A stretch of DNA of 64,000 nucleotides from Saccopteryx bilineata (Eukaryota; Chordata; Mammalia; Chiroptera; Emballonuridae): positions 204,229,847 to 204,293,846 of the forward strand of contig NC_089495.1 in the NCBI RefSeq assembly GCF_036850765.1, read 5' to 3'. Below are positions 1 to 13,100 of this stretch, piece after piece; the first letter of the stretch is position 1; every line of letters begins with the position of its first letter. Below the pieces are notes generated by a model, which saw only the letters and a program-made list of their open reading frames with translations, did no database searches and was not told the DNA's origin. Both the position numbers and the translations under genes were made by a program.

Positions 1-2698
1 AAATCACCCACAGGATCCCAATAACCAGGAACAACCACCATTAAGGTGTGAATGCATTCCTTCCAGCTTTTTTCTAGTTGCCGTTGTTTAGAAAGACTTT
101 TATCACAGCTTTTAAAATTATGGAATATAAAAAAAATAATAATAAATAAAAAAATAAAACATAAATAAAAAAATAAAATTATGGAATATATATGCAAGAA
201 TAGACAAATGTACCAATGGAACAGCAGAGAGGATCTAGAAATAGATGACAGAAGACTATCAGGCATAAGAATGATAGAATTCCAAGATAGTGGAAAAAAG
301 ATAAAACTCTTCAATAAGTGGTATTTGAACAACTTGGCTACCGATTTAGGAAAAAAAGATAAAAAGATCAACCAGACTCACACACCACACCACACAGAAA
401 CTTACTCTGATGAGACACAAGCTGGCCACAAATATATTATAAAGTCATAAATGCCTAAAAGAAAACATAACGAATTTTTCTGTGACCCTGGGATAAGCAA
501 TCCTTTCCTCCCTTGTCACACAGGAACATGACAAAGATGGCTAGATAAAAATTAAAACCTCAGTGGGGTGCCACAAAGGCAGGTGCGGTGAAAATAATAC
601 AGTGTGTCCGTAAAGTCATGGTGCACTTTTGACTGGTCACAGGAAAGCAACAAAAGACGACAGAAATGTGAAATCTGCACCAAATAAAAGGAAAACCCTC
701 CCAGTTTCTGTAGGATGATGTGGCAGCATGTGCACATGCGCAGATGATGACGGAACACCGTATATACAGCGGAGCCGCCCACGGCCATGCCAGTCGAGAT
801 GTGAACAGTACAGAGGAAAGTTCAGTGTGTTCTGTGGCTCACTAAATTCGAATCCATGACCAAAGTGCAACGTGAATATCGGCGCATTTATAATGAAGCG
901 CCACCACATAGGATTAACATTACTCAGTGGGATAAGCAGTTGAAGGAAACTGGCAGTTTGGTGGAGAAACCCCGTTCTGGTAGGCCATCAGTCAGTGACG
1001 AGTCCATAGAGGCTATACGGGATAGCTACCCAAGGAGCCCTAAAAAAATCTGTGCGTGAGCCACATCGAACTGCACGAAAAGGTATGAAACTGGGAGTTT
1101 TCCTTTTATTTGGTACAGATTTCACATTTCTATCGTCTTTTGTTGCTTTTCTGTGACCGGTCAAAAGTACACCATGACTTTACGGACACACTGTATATAT
1201 AATATCCAGACAGGCAAAGGATTCGTTCCCAGAGCATATAAAGGGCTCCAAAAAGTTAATACAAAGAAAGAATTTTAAAAGGATATGAACATAGCCCTGG
1301 CCAGTTGGCTCAGTGGTAGAGCGTCAGCCTGGCGTGCAGAAGTCCCGGGTTCAATTCCCGGCCAGGGCACACAGGAGAGGCGCCCATCTGCTTCTCCACC
1401 CCTCCCCCTCTCCTTCCTCTCTGTCTCTCTCTTCCCCTCCGGCAGCCAAGGCTCCATTGGAGCAAAGATAGCCCGGGCGCTGGGGATGGCTCCTTGGTCT
1501 CTGCCCCAGGCGCTAGAGTGGCTCTGGTCGCAACAGAGCAACGCCCCCTGGTGAGCACAGCGTCGCCCCCTGGTGGGCATGCTGGGTGGATCCCGGTCCG
1601 GCGCATGCAGGAGTCTGTCTGACTGTCTCTCCCCGTTTCTAGCTTCAGAAAAATACAAAAAAAAAAAAAAAAAAAAAGGATATGAATATAGACATTTATT
1701 TCACTGAAGAAATACAAACACATGACCAATACACAAAAAGCTCGACATCACAAATAAAGAAATAGCCTGCCCAAAATGTGATTTTGTACCTACCAGACTA
1801 GCAGAAATTAAAGGCTAGTGTCCACCGCCTCTGTGAAGCCATCCCTGACCCCCCATGAAAACAGCAGTGTCCTGTCCACCTCCCCTGCCCGTCTCCCCTA
1901 CCCCTCTGCCCAGTTTCCTCGCTCCCCACCGGACGGGCTCACCATGAGCTCGCCTTTATTTCACTCCCTTAACTAGGCTGTCAGCCCCATTAGAGCACGG
2001 AGTTTTTGTCTTCACGGCTGCCCTGGGACACACACACACACACACACCCAGTGCCTGTCATGTGGTAAATGCTCCCTGAGTAACAACAGTCTGCGCCCCG
2101 ACCCCAGGGAGGTGGGGCTTTGAGTCATCCACCTCAGTTGGATTCAGGGGTCGAAAGGGCTGGGGTCTGCTGGGCAGTTCTGCTTCCAGGAATCCATCCT
2201 TGCCACAGGGGTGCCCCAAACGCTGCTGGGCCTCAAAAGTTAAAAACCGGAACTGACCCACCTGTCTCGCAATGAAACACTGGCTTTATAGTTTGGGATC
2301 CGTTCACAATACAGGGCACACTATTCAGTGATTAGAAAGAATACGAAAACGTCCAAGGATAAGCTGAATCGAAACTACTGATGCGAATTAGTCTCTAAAT
2401 TACTCTGTCTTTGCAGGTGAAAGCTGGAAGGGGCCTTGGGGGCACCCTCTCGGGAGGTGACCACACAGCCAGAGGTGTTCAGGGCCAGAAAGGGAAAAGT
2501 GACAGACGGAAGTGGGAACAGAGATGACCCGATCCCCCTCCCATGTCGTAGACAACACCGTCTCAGAGCACAGGGAGGCACTCAACAGTGGGTTCTGGAA
2601 ACGATGCCACCTCTTCCTCCCCCGCAACCAGGAGGGGCCGCTGCGCAGATCCCTGGACAACCCCCTGTACCCGGGGGCTTCCCCCAGACACAGCAGCC

Positions 2699-4133
2699 CT
2701 AAGAACCCTGAGCAGCACCATCATCTCCACGACGTCTCTCCAGGCCCTGGGGAGAACCAGGCTGGGTCCCAGATCCCCAGGTTCGTGTCCCGACCCCGGC
2801 CCGCTGTCCGCGCCCCGCCCCACTGCCCCGCTATCCACCCCCACCCGCGCCCCGCCCCTCCTTCCTGCACCCCGCCCCCCCTCCCGCTCGCGCCGACCTG
2901 CGCCTGCGCACCGCCCACCTTCTCCACCGATGCCTGGTCCTGCAGCAGCTTCTGCTTCTGCAGCTCCCCGCTCTTCCTCTCGTCCTCGTGGAGGAGGGAC
3001 TGTTTGGCATAGTGCTTTTTTAACAGCTTGAGGCTGCTCACACTGAGGTGTTTCTGGAAATCAAAATGGGCCACCCAGGTCATCATCAGAGGGGCCAGGC
3101 CGATGGGGAACGGAGCCCAGAGGCGGACGCTGAAAGAGCGGCCACCCAGACCCGCTCGGTAGCTACGCCACCCTGTGCAAGGTACGGCTGGGTGTCTAAC
3201 AGAGCCAGGGCCAGATACGAGCGGAAGTTCTAAGGGCAGAGGCCTGCGTGTGCCCTGGGGGACGAGACACCCTGGCTAAAGGTGAGGGTAAAGGGGTGTG
3301 TACAGCCGTTGCTTCAGGAGATCTGAATACAGTGGTACAACCCCAGCACGTAGAGATGGTGGGAGTGCCTCAGAGTGGTGTCCGGGGTCTGCCCCTGACA
3401 GCAGGACTGGGTCCCAAGCAAGCCAGGCGGGATCCAGTTCTAGACTCCGCCGTGCCCGACAGGCACTGTGCGTTTGGGGCAGGGGGGGTTCTCATTCAAG
3501 CCTCAGTGCTCAGGGATGGGAGCCAGGCGTCAATGTTTGAGACAGTCTGGCTGGCTTCCAAGCCCTGCACGGGAGACTACTGCTCTCACTGTGGGGCTGA
3601 GGCCAAACCGCACCCGCAAGGAGGGAGACAGCAGTTGCCCTGCTCTTTCTCCCTGCTCCCCCCACCCCCAGATAGGACCAGCAGTGAAGCCAGAAGGGTG
3701 CATCCTGGGGCAGGCGCCAGAGCTCCGAGGAGGAGGGAAGTGGTTTGCCTGGAGCCGGGGAGTCTGGTCTCCAGGGAAGTAAGGCTCCTTGGGCAGCCAG
3801 GTGAGCCCTGTGGCTGGCTCATCCCTGCTGGGCAACCTGGGCGGGGAGACAGACAGCAGCCCGGCGTCCAGCCTCCAGGCCCTGCCCCCGTGCGGGCAGA
3901 CATGGACTCTGGTATTGGCCATGCCCTGGGGAGGGACCATGCCCTGGGTGGGTCAGATACCACCAGCCTAGTCAGGGAGGTGCCCTGCCAGCGCAGGACA
4001 CTCAAGACAAGTGAGTTAACGGGTGTAAAGGCACTCTGGGAAAAGCGCCTCCAAATAAGGAAACACACACACACACACACACATACACACATAAACACAC
4101 ATACACACATACATACACACACATACACACGCA

Positions 4134-4165
<32 letters not shown>

Positions 4166-7100
4166 GGGCGGGGCGAACTCAGGCGGCTAAGGAGTCAAGG
4201 GGGCCGCCTGGTCCAGCTCCTGCTCCCACCTGCAGGGGCACGAGCTCCCCTGACTCCTTATTTCTGGGGTGTCTCATCACCGGGGGCGCCGACACCAGGT
4301 TCCGCCTCAGGGTGGCATTGGCCGCGTTCTTGGTGCGGGGGCCCAGAGGTCGTGTGGACGTCCTGTGTGCCCACTTCTTTGCCTCCACACAGGGCTTGTT
4401 GGGCGTGTGGAACTCGATCAAGCTTCTGTCCTCTCCTTGCACCTGTGCCAGGGAGAGAGCCGCCCCCGGGGCGTGGCAGCGTCCCAGAGGGAAACGCAGG
4501 GTCTCTCCAGCCCAATACCAACAGCGCAGGACCCTCCAGGTGGCAGGGCACGCTTCCCGGAAACTGAGTATCCTCAGAGGCATCGAACCGGAGCCTCTGG
4601 CCCTGTCGCTGGGCCAACCGCTAGTGCCCTGAGCACCCACAGGCAGGAGACTGCTCCCATGAGGGACTCAGTCTCCCCATCTCTAAAATGGACAGCTGTT
4701 TCCAAATATTTTCAAGGCTGTTTTTAATCTTAGGGGACGCAGTGAAGTGTAAAACAGATTCAAAGCTGCGCTTCTCTGGGAGAAGTCCCTGCAACACCCT
4801 CAAGCCTCCCTCCCCAACAGGTTCCAAAACCTGCTGGAGGAGGTGACCTCAAAGGCCCTTCCAGCTTTAATCTGAAAAGATACAGTAATTCAGAGACTGT
4901 ACGAGTTTCCTAAGTCCCTGCCGTGAGCCCAGCGAACCCGGAGCAGGGATGCGTAGGACCGATGGGCAAGATGTGAACCATCTTCCAAACAGAGTAATCT
5001 GCTGGAAAGAACCGGCCTAGCACCCTCAGTTTCTGGAGCCAGACTGCCTAGGTTTGTTTGATCGATCTCTTCTTGGCTGTGTGACCTTCGGCAAGATGCC
5101 TAACCTCTCTGTGCCTCAGTTTCCTCATCTGCCAAATGAGGGTAATTATAGAAACTACCACCTATCCACAGACCTAGCTCCCCACCTCCTCCAGGATGGG
5201 TCACCGCCGTCCCCTCTGCTTCCCGGGCTGCTCCCTCCTCACCCCCTCCCCCAGCCCTCCATGATTCAGGCAGAGAGAGAGAGACAGAGAGAGAGAGAGA
5301 GCAGAGGAGCCAGTTCCTACTGACTGTACCTTCTTAGGCAGCAAGGGCAAGGGGCTCTCGGAGACGTTGAACCTGAGGATGGGCTTGACCATACTGACGT
5401 TCCAGAGGAGGATGTCCCCGTTGTAGGAGGAGGTCCCGAGGAACTGGTGCTGGTACGCGGCCATGCTGAGGATGTCCTCCGTGTGGAAGGTCTGCCACTG
5501 GTCACACAGGAGCACGGGCTTGGTCTTGTGGGACCTACACACACGGCCAGAGGCAGAGGGGGCCTGAGAGTGCAGCCCAAGGGCCCCGCTGCAGGGATGC
5601 TGACCCGGAGGACGCGCGGGGACCGGAGCAAGGCCGAGGTCCTGCCCCACTGACCTCACTGGCTAAGCACGGGCGGTGCGCCGACTATGAAGACCTTGTC
5701 CTGGGGCTTGACCTGAACCCGTCTGACAGATCGGTGCCATTCGGGCACCTGAGTAAGGATTCAAGTTTAAAGGGGAAACCGTGGCCCTAGAGAGGCCCCT
5801 GAGGAGGAAGGGGCCTTGCCCCTACATTCCCTCCCTGTCTGCTCCTTCCTCGGACCCCACCACACCCTTGAAATCCTTAGAGGAGCTTCGCTGAGCACCT
5901 CTGAGGCTGCCTCAGCTTTCTGCCTTCTCCCCTAGAAACCTCTGCTCAACATAACGCATGACTGTGAGTGAGGTGATTGGATTAGCCTCTGCGTCCCCCA
6001 GAAGGTACAGGAGGGTGGAGGACCCTTCGTTCTCACTGATACCCGGGCCCAGCACCACCCACAAAGCCTAGAGCCTGTTCTCCTTAGGGACTGATGGATA
6101 CGGATGAGCAGATGAAGCAGTGGACAGTGCCCACCGCCAATGTCCTGCCCGCTGTTCCAACCACCTGCAAAGCCAGGCATGGAGGAACCCGTCTGAAGCA
6201 GAGAGAACAGCCACCTGCCCACGTGCCCCCTCCTGGCTACTCACGTGTAACAAGTGATTCTCTTGTTCCACCCGGTCACATAGAACGCCTTGTTCATGTG
6301 GACAATCCCGCTAATCTGTGGAGGACGGAAGAAAACGGGACCCTGGGGCGCCTCCGAGAAAACAGCTCGGGGCCCTGGACACCTCCCTGATCGTGCCAGG
6401 CAAGAAGCCAGAACTCAGCCCGTGCTGAGGGCACTCGCGAGGTGGCACCACCCCGTGTGTTTTTCAGGGTGCTTTCGGACAGGATAGGAACCCATGTCCA
6501 CTCTATAGGGGATAACTGGAACACAGCAAGTGACTTGGCTGAGGTCAAAGGACTTGAGCGACAGAATCGGGATCAGTACTCTAAAACCCCGGCTTCTTGA
6601 CCAGGCGGCTCCCTGTCAGTCGTTAAAGGAAGGAGCCACAGGGTCAGGGGTGGGCTCGAGTCCCAGAGTGGGCCTGCTGGCTCGGCACTGCGCCACACCC
6701 ACAAGCTGTCCCTATGACCCTGTCGAATCAGGGTTAAGAATGAAGGCTCTGAGCCTGACCTGTGGTGGCGCAGTGGATAAAGCATCGACCTGGAAACACT
6801 GAGGTCGCCAGTTCAAAACCCTGGACCTGCCTGGTCAAGACACATATGGGAGTTGATGCTTTCTGCTCATCCTGCCTTCTCACTCTCTCTCTCTCCCTCT
6901 CTCTCTCTTTCCTCGCTAAAATGAATAAATAAATAAAAATATAAAATAATAAAATAAATAAAAAGAATGGACGCTCTGAGCCACTTGATACCACTGCCAG
7001 GACAACCATCCCCAGCTCCCATCTGTGGGGCGAGAAATGCTAACGAACTAAGAGCAAGAGCCGCTGACCTTTAAGGGCAGGTGCTGTGACCTGGCTTCAC

Positions 7101-10100
7101 TTTTCCTGTGAGGACACAGGCTCGGGGAGGCGTGAAGCCACACGACCCATGGGCACAGCTTCTCAGGGAGGCACACGTAACGAACAGGGGGCCCCAGAGT
7201 CACAGGGGCTGTGCTTGGCTTCTCAAGAGGCCCCTCCAAACCCCAGCCCCCAGCCCCTGCTGATGGGCCAGGCTGACCTCCAGCTTGTCCGGGTTGGGGA
7301 AGGTCAGCAGGGACTCTCCCGTGCTATAGTTCCACATCTTTACGGTGCCGTCACGCAAGCCCGTGAGCACGCACCGCTCGGACTCATCCAGGGCCATGGC
7401 GGTCAGCTCCACCTGACTGTCACTCGTCACTGAGAACTCCATCATCCTCTTGCCTGTCGTGATCTCCCACGCGCTCACCACGCCGCTCAGACAGCCGCTC
7501 ACCACCTACGGGGAAGCACGTGGTCTGGGGCTCCCACAGAGGAAGGTGCCCCCAGCCCCAGGGGCGGTCTCCGCCTGTCGTGGCTGGGGCCAGCCCCGCA
7601 CACCCTCCGTGCGCTGAGAAGACGCCTGTTTGGGGGACCCTGCTGCCGATCACCCACTCTGTGGAAAAACAGGCCTTCCTCTACTTGGAAGCGCAGGGCA
7701 GAGCCACCTGGCCCAGCTCGTTTAGGAAGAGACGATTTGGTGAAATCCCCTTTAATCAGAATCTGCCCAGAGAAAATAATCTCCCAATCAGAAAAACTCT
7801 AGCTGAAGCACCACTATTATTGGGGTGGGGAGGGCACAAAGGAAGTATACTAACTGCCCACCAAGAAGGGCAGTGTTTTTTTGTTTTGGTTTTGGTTTTT
7901 GGTTTTTTGTTGTTTTTTTTTACAGGGACAGAGAGTCAGAAAGAGGGATAGATAGGGACAGACAGACAGGAACGGAGAGAGATGAGAAGCATCAATCATC
8001 AGTTTTTCATTGCAACACCTTAGTTGTTCATTGATTGCTTTCTCATATGTGCCTTGACCGCGGGCCTTCAGCAGACCGAGTAACCCCTTGCTCGAGCCAG
8101 CAACCTTGGGCTCAAGCTGGTGAGCTTTTTGCTCAAGCCAGATGAGCCCGCGCTCAAACTGGCGACCTCGGGGTCTCAAACCTGGGTCCTCCACATCCCA
8201 GTGCGACGCTCTATCCACTGCGCCACCGCCCGGTCAGGCAAGAAGGGCAGTGTTGAGAGCAAAAGACGGTCACCCCGCTCAGTGCAACATTTCGCTGCGA
8301 CAAGCGTCCCAATGCAACAGGGGCGGTGGCGCTATTCCAGACCGAGCCGCCTGCTGAGAACGTCTAGAAAGCTGGGGCCGGGGTCTGACACTGTTTGAAG
8401 GCACGGAAGAGCCCACAGTATGCGGGACGGCGGGGCCAGGAGCCTGGGCCAGAGGGCAGTGCTGAGGCGAGCGATGGCTTCATGTGGCCAGTGGCCATCT
8501 CTGCAGCAGACACGGCCAGCCCTGCCCAGAACCCAGGCCAGAAAAGGGGTCCAAGGAGCATTAGGCAGAGGACTTGAGGGTCCTTTCTGTCTCTACACCT
8601 CAGAAACCACGTGCCCAGTTGCCTACCCAGCCCAGATGTCTCCACTCAGGACCTGGGTGCTGGCCACAGCCTGGGTCACCCTCCCTTCCCACAGTGGAAA
8701 AAGCTGGACTAAGGATTCCCCAGAAAATGGTGCCCAGGAAGCTTGCCCCGCCCTGGGAACCCATCTCACACTTGCGTGAGGAAGGCTGCCCGCCCAGAAC
8801 GGACCTGAGGCAGCAGCCAGGTGTACGGAGGCTCCGAGGACTCGGGCGATCCGCTGACCACGTGGCGGAGCGCCAAGCCCGTCCTGGACCAGCCCGTGTG
8901 GGGCTGCTTCTTGTCCGGACCCCAGGACCCCTCTCACCACGACAGCGACGAGAGTTCCACGCCACCCCGCCACCTACGCTGACTGCCCCCTTGGATCTGG
9001 ACGCTCCGGGAGGTCTGGTCCTGCCCCGTGTCACCCGGCACTCCCGCCAGGACGGAGCCGAGCTCCGGCACGCTCACCTGCTTGAAAGTCTTGCTGTAGA
9101 GGACAGCGCACAGAGGCGCGCTGTACGTCGTGGCCTTCTCCCCGGACTTCCCACGTCCCTCGGTCTCCAGGTACCCTTTCAGGATCCCAATCTGAAACAA
9201 GGAGAGGGGCAGAGGGCTGGGCAGTCTAGAGGGCTCTGCCCTCAGCGACTGGCCCCAGGGAGAAGCTTCCAGTCGACTGAGACATCGAGGCCTTCTGACG
9301 GCACACAGGCCCGAGCCTCGCAAGGCCCCTTGGCCCCTTAGCGTGCCTGCTGATGCCTCCCACCCCCTGAAATCGGGGCTCCCAAACCCTAGTGTTCCTA
9401 GGACCCCGAAGTCCAAGGGCCCTCTTATAACTTCTGAGAAGCGTACAGCCTCAATCCGGTCTCCGCTCCACCAGGAAGCCTTCTCTGACCACCCTGCCCC
9501 AGGCTAGGCTAAGGATATTTTTTTCTTCCTGTGCTCCATGAACCCACCTCATAGTATGGACATGTCCATCATAACAGATGGCATTTTCTACCAACATTAT
9601 GTTCTCCTTCTACCCTCAAGGTTCCTCAAGAGAAGGGACAGTGTCTAATTAATTTATTCTCTGTTCCTAACAAAGAGCTGGGGGTTGATAATGTTTGATG
9701 ACCTGAAGTGAAATCCAAATGTCTATTTAATTTAACAAATGCTGGCAGCCAGTCAAAAAACCTGCCATCTAGGGGACAGCCAGCCAAGGGCACAAGGGCG
9801 ACATATGTGTCCCCTGCCAGGGTGACCTGGCCAACGGAGGGTACGAGGCCTCAGTGGAGTGACCCCACTCTCAACCACAGAGGACACCCGTCTCCCTTTC
9901 TAGACTGAGCCCTGCCATCTAGTGGCTGCTGGGTGTCATTGCGACCCCTCGGCTCCCACCTAGTTTGAGTCCACTCCCCCCACCCCCACCCCCAGCCCTG
10001 CACGGTCAGCCCTGTGCCTCTGCCCGTCTGTCCTGTCCCCCAGGGCACATCGGGCCTCTCCCCGTTCTGTCCTTTCGAGGGGCTGCTCCGCGGTGGCCCT

Positions 10101-13100
10101 GCCTTCTTGGAGTTCACGATGTATCCAGGAAGCCGTGTAAGAGTGACAGGACAGAGCAATGGGACTGTGATCGGGGTGGGGGTGGCACAGGTCCAAAGCA
10201 GCTTGGAGGGGGGGGCTCCTAACCCAGCCTGGGGAGGGGGGACACCGTGGGCTTTCAGGGAAAGAGCAGCACCGGAGAGGGTGACAGGCTGGGGGCCCAG
10301 AAATAGTCTTCCAGGAAATCCCAGGAGACGGGAGCCTCAGGGCCAGGCCACCGAGTCCAGCACGGCGTCCTCACGGCAGGCAGCAGGAAGGGCAGCCTGG
10401 GGCTGGGCGGCCTGGGACTCTCCCCTGGGAACCCTCTGGGACCTCAGACCCGGCCACCGTGCCGCCGCCCGTCAGCTCGGTGCTCACTGAGTAGGTGCAG
10501 CAGATGAGGGTGTCCTCGTTCTTCCAGAGGTAGGCGCTGGTGATGGGGCAGTTTCCCAGGGCGAAGTGCTTCCCGGAGAAGGACTGGAGGCAGACGTAGT
10601 CCTGCGTGTCCCACACGCGGATGTTCTGGGGACGGTAGGAAACGGGCAGGGGGCTGAGCGTGGGGCGCAGCGGAGGCCTTGGGGTGTGAGCAGGGCCCGC
10701 CCCCTGCTCTGTGTCTGCTGGGCCGTGACCCTGTGACAGAGATGGTGTTCGTGGGCTCGTGTGAGGAAAGCCTGGCCTGGCCCTCCCCCTCTCACCCCAG
10801 CCTCTCCCCCCAGGACCTCCACCCTGCTCGAGCGGCCAACACCCAGAGAGGCGGCACGGGCCCCTGCAGGGTCCCGCTGCTCCCACTCCAGCCTCCAAGC
10901 CAAGCCAGGTGGCCACTGCCCAGGAGGCCAGCCTGTCCCCAGAGGATCCCCCTGTCCCGAGAGAGGCCTCAGTAAGCCCCTCCAGAACACTCGTGGCTGG
11001 TAGGCACGGACAGTGAGCTGGAGAGACACGAACTTGGCGTCTGCACCCTGGGTCTGCCCCTGGCTGACCGTGAGGATTTTGACAACCCCGTCCGGGATTC
11101 CCCAGCAGTGGCCCGAGGACTCCAGCTCCCAGGACTGCTGGGAGAGCCCCAGACAACAGCAAGTGTGAGGATGTGTTGGGGATGGCAGCCTGGGTGAGCC
11201 TAAGGGTGCCGGTTCCCAATCATCTGAGTCCCAGAGGACACAAACTGTCCCCTGAAGGAGGCACCTGGAACCATGGCCGCCTCCCACACTGGCCAGATGT
11301 CCAAGCAGCCCAGCAGACAGGCCAGTACCCTGAGCCAATGGGAACGAAGTGGCAGGAACCCTGAGTTAGGAAGCCCTGGGCGCTGGAGAAAGTTCCGGTC
11401 AGTCCCTAGCAGCCAGAGCAGTCGAGAAGGGGCCCCTAGGAGCCCTGGAGGTGCAGGTGTGGGCCTGGGAGGAGCATGGGGGGAGGGACGGGCTCATACA
11501 CCGTGTACACCCTCTGGGGCCAGACATGACACCGCTCTCCCCCCCACCCACCCCGTTCTCCTCTAAGCCACTTGACAACCCATTCTATGGATGAGAAGAC
11601 TGAGATTCTTCAGAAAAGAAGAAAGGCATTGCCCAGGGCTACAGCCAGGCTGGGCCCCTGGGAAGCCCGTGCTGGTGGCCTGCTGGCTCAGGCCCCTCAA
11701 GGTGACACTACCTGGGTAACCTCCCTCTAGGCCCTGGGCCAGGTGTGAGACCACAGGCAGGGGAGTCACACTGTTGCCCTGGGCCTCAGGCCAGGCCAGT
11801 GTCTCTGCCACAGAGCAGGGACCAGTCGGGGGCGGAGGCCCATGCCCACGAGGACAGCACCTTGTCCTTGGAGATGCTGAGGAGGATGTTGCTGTTCTTG
11901 CTATTCACCAGGATGTGCGTCACCGCGGTCTGATGTCCCGTCATCAGCCACACGGGCTTTTTGGAGAAGAAGGGGTTCCACAGGCGGATGAGGGCATCAT
12001 AGCCACCAGTGACTGGGGTAAAAAATATGGGTGGGTGTCAGCCACTGGGGGCCTACGCTGAAACTGTCTCCTGGGGCCAGGCGGCAGGTCCCGGCCCGGC
12101 TGGGCAGATGGGTGCTCCTCCCACCCCAGCCCCTGTACCACCACACCGAGAACAGCCTGTGTCAACACGCCACCCCAGGTGACCATGAGCAGGGGCTGGA
12201 GTGGCCAGAGGTTGTGGGGCTCCTCCTCGGCTCTGACGGTGCCCACAGCCCTCAGCCCGGTTCCGCCAGGCCAACACGTTCTGTGTGACCTACCCAGGAA
12301 GTTCTTGTCTGGGCAGTAATCAAAGCAAAGGATTCCTTTTTTAAAATTCAGCACCGAAAACCTACAAGACCGAAGAAGAAAGGCTGTGGGCTGCGGACGG
12401 CCTCAGGGGAGTCTCCGAGCCCAGGGTGGGGAGGGCACAGAGACAGGGCTGGGGGGGGGCGGGGGAATCACTTCCTCTCCACCCAGGAGAGGAGCAGCCC
12501 CTAAACCCTGCCCGGAGCACGCCCTGCAGCTGGGGCAGGGCTGCGGGTCTTGGCCCCAAACCAGCAGCTCCTGGAAGAGAAACCCCTCCTGCCTGCATGG
12601 AGGAGGCATCCACCTCTCACCGCTGGAGGAAGCAGCCCTCCGCTGGAGCCGACACTTACGGCTATAAACACGCGTGCCCTCTTCACCTCAACTAGGCTGG
12701 GCCAGGGTCTCCACAACCGGGGCCCCAGGGCCAGGAGAAAGGGAAGCACGCTCCTGGGTGCTGTGCCCTTGTTCCGTGCCGGACCCCTCACATAACCCTG
12801 AAGAGCATCATCAGCCCTGTGCCACAATGAGGTCGCGGAAAGAAGTTAGGGCATTTGCCCGAGGTCATATGGCTGATAAGGTAGGAAGTCAGGTTCAGAA
12901 CCAGGGCAGGCATGGCAGGAAGAGGCCGGAGGCTCAGCCCAGGAAAGGAGGAGATGCAGGGGTCCTGGAAGGGCCAGGGTGACCCAGGAGATGCAGGGGT
13001 CCCGGAAGGGCCAGGGTGACCCAGGCAGGTTCGGCCCAGTGGTCCTCACAGACCCAACTGCCCTAGAAACTCAGTGCCTTTGCACATGCTGTTCCCGCTT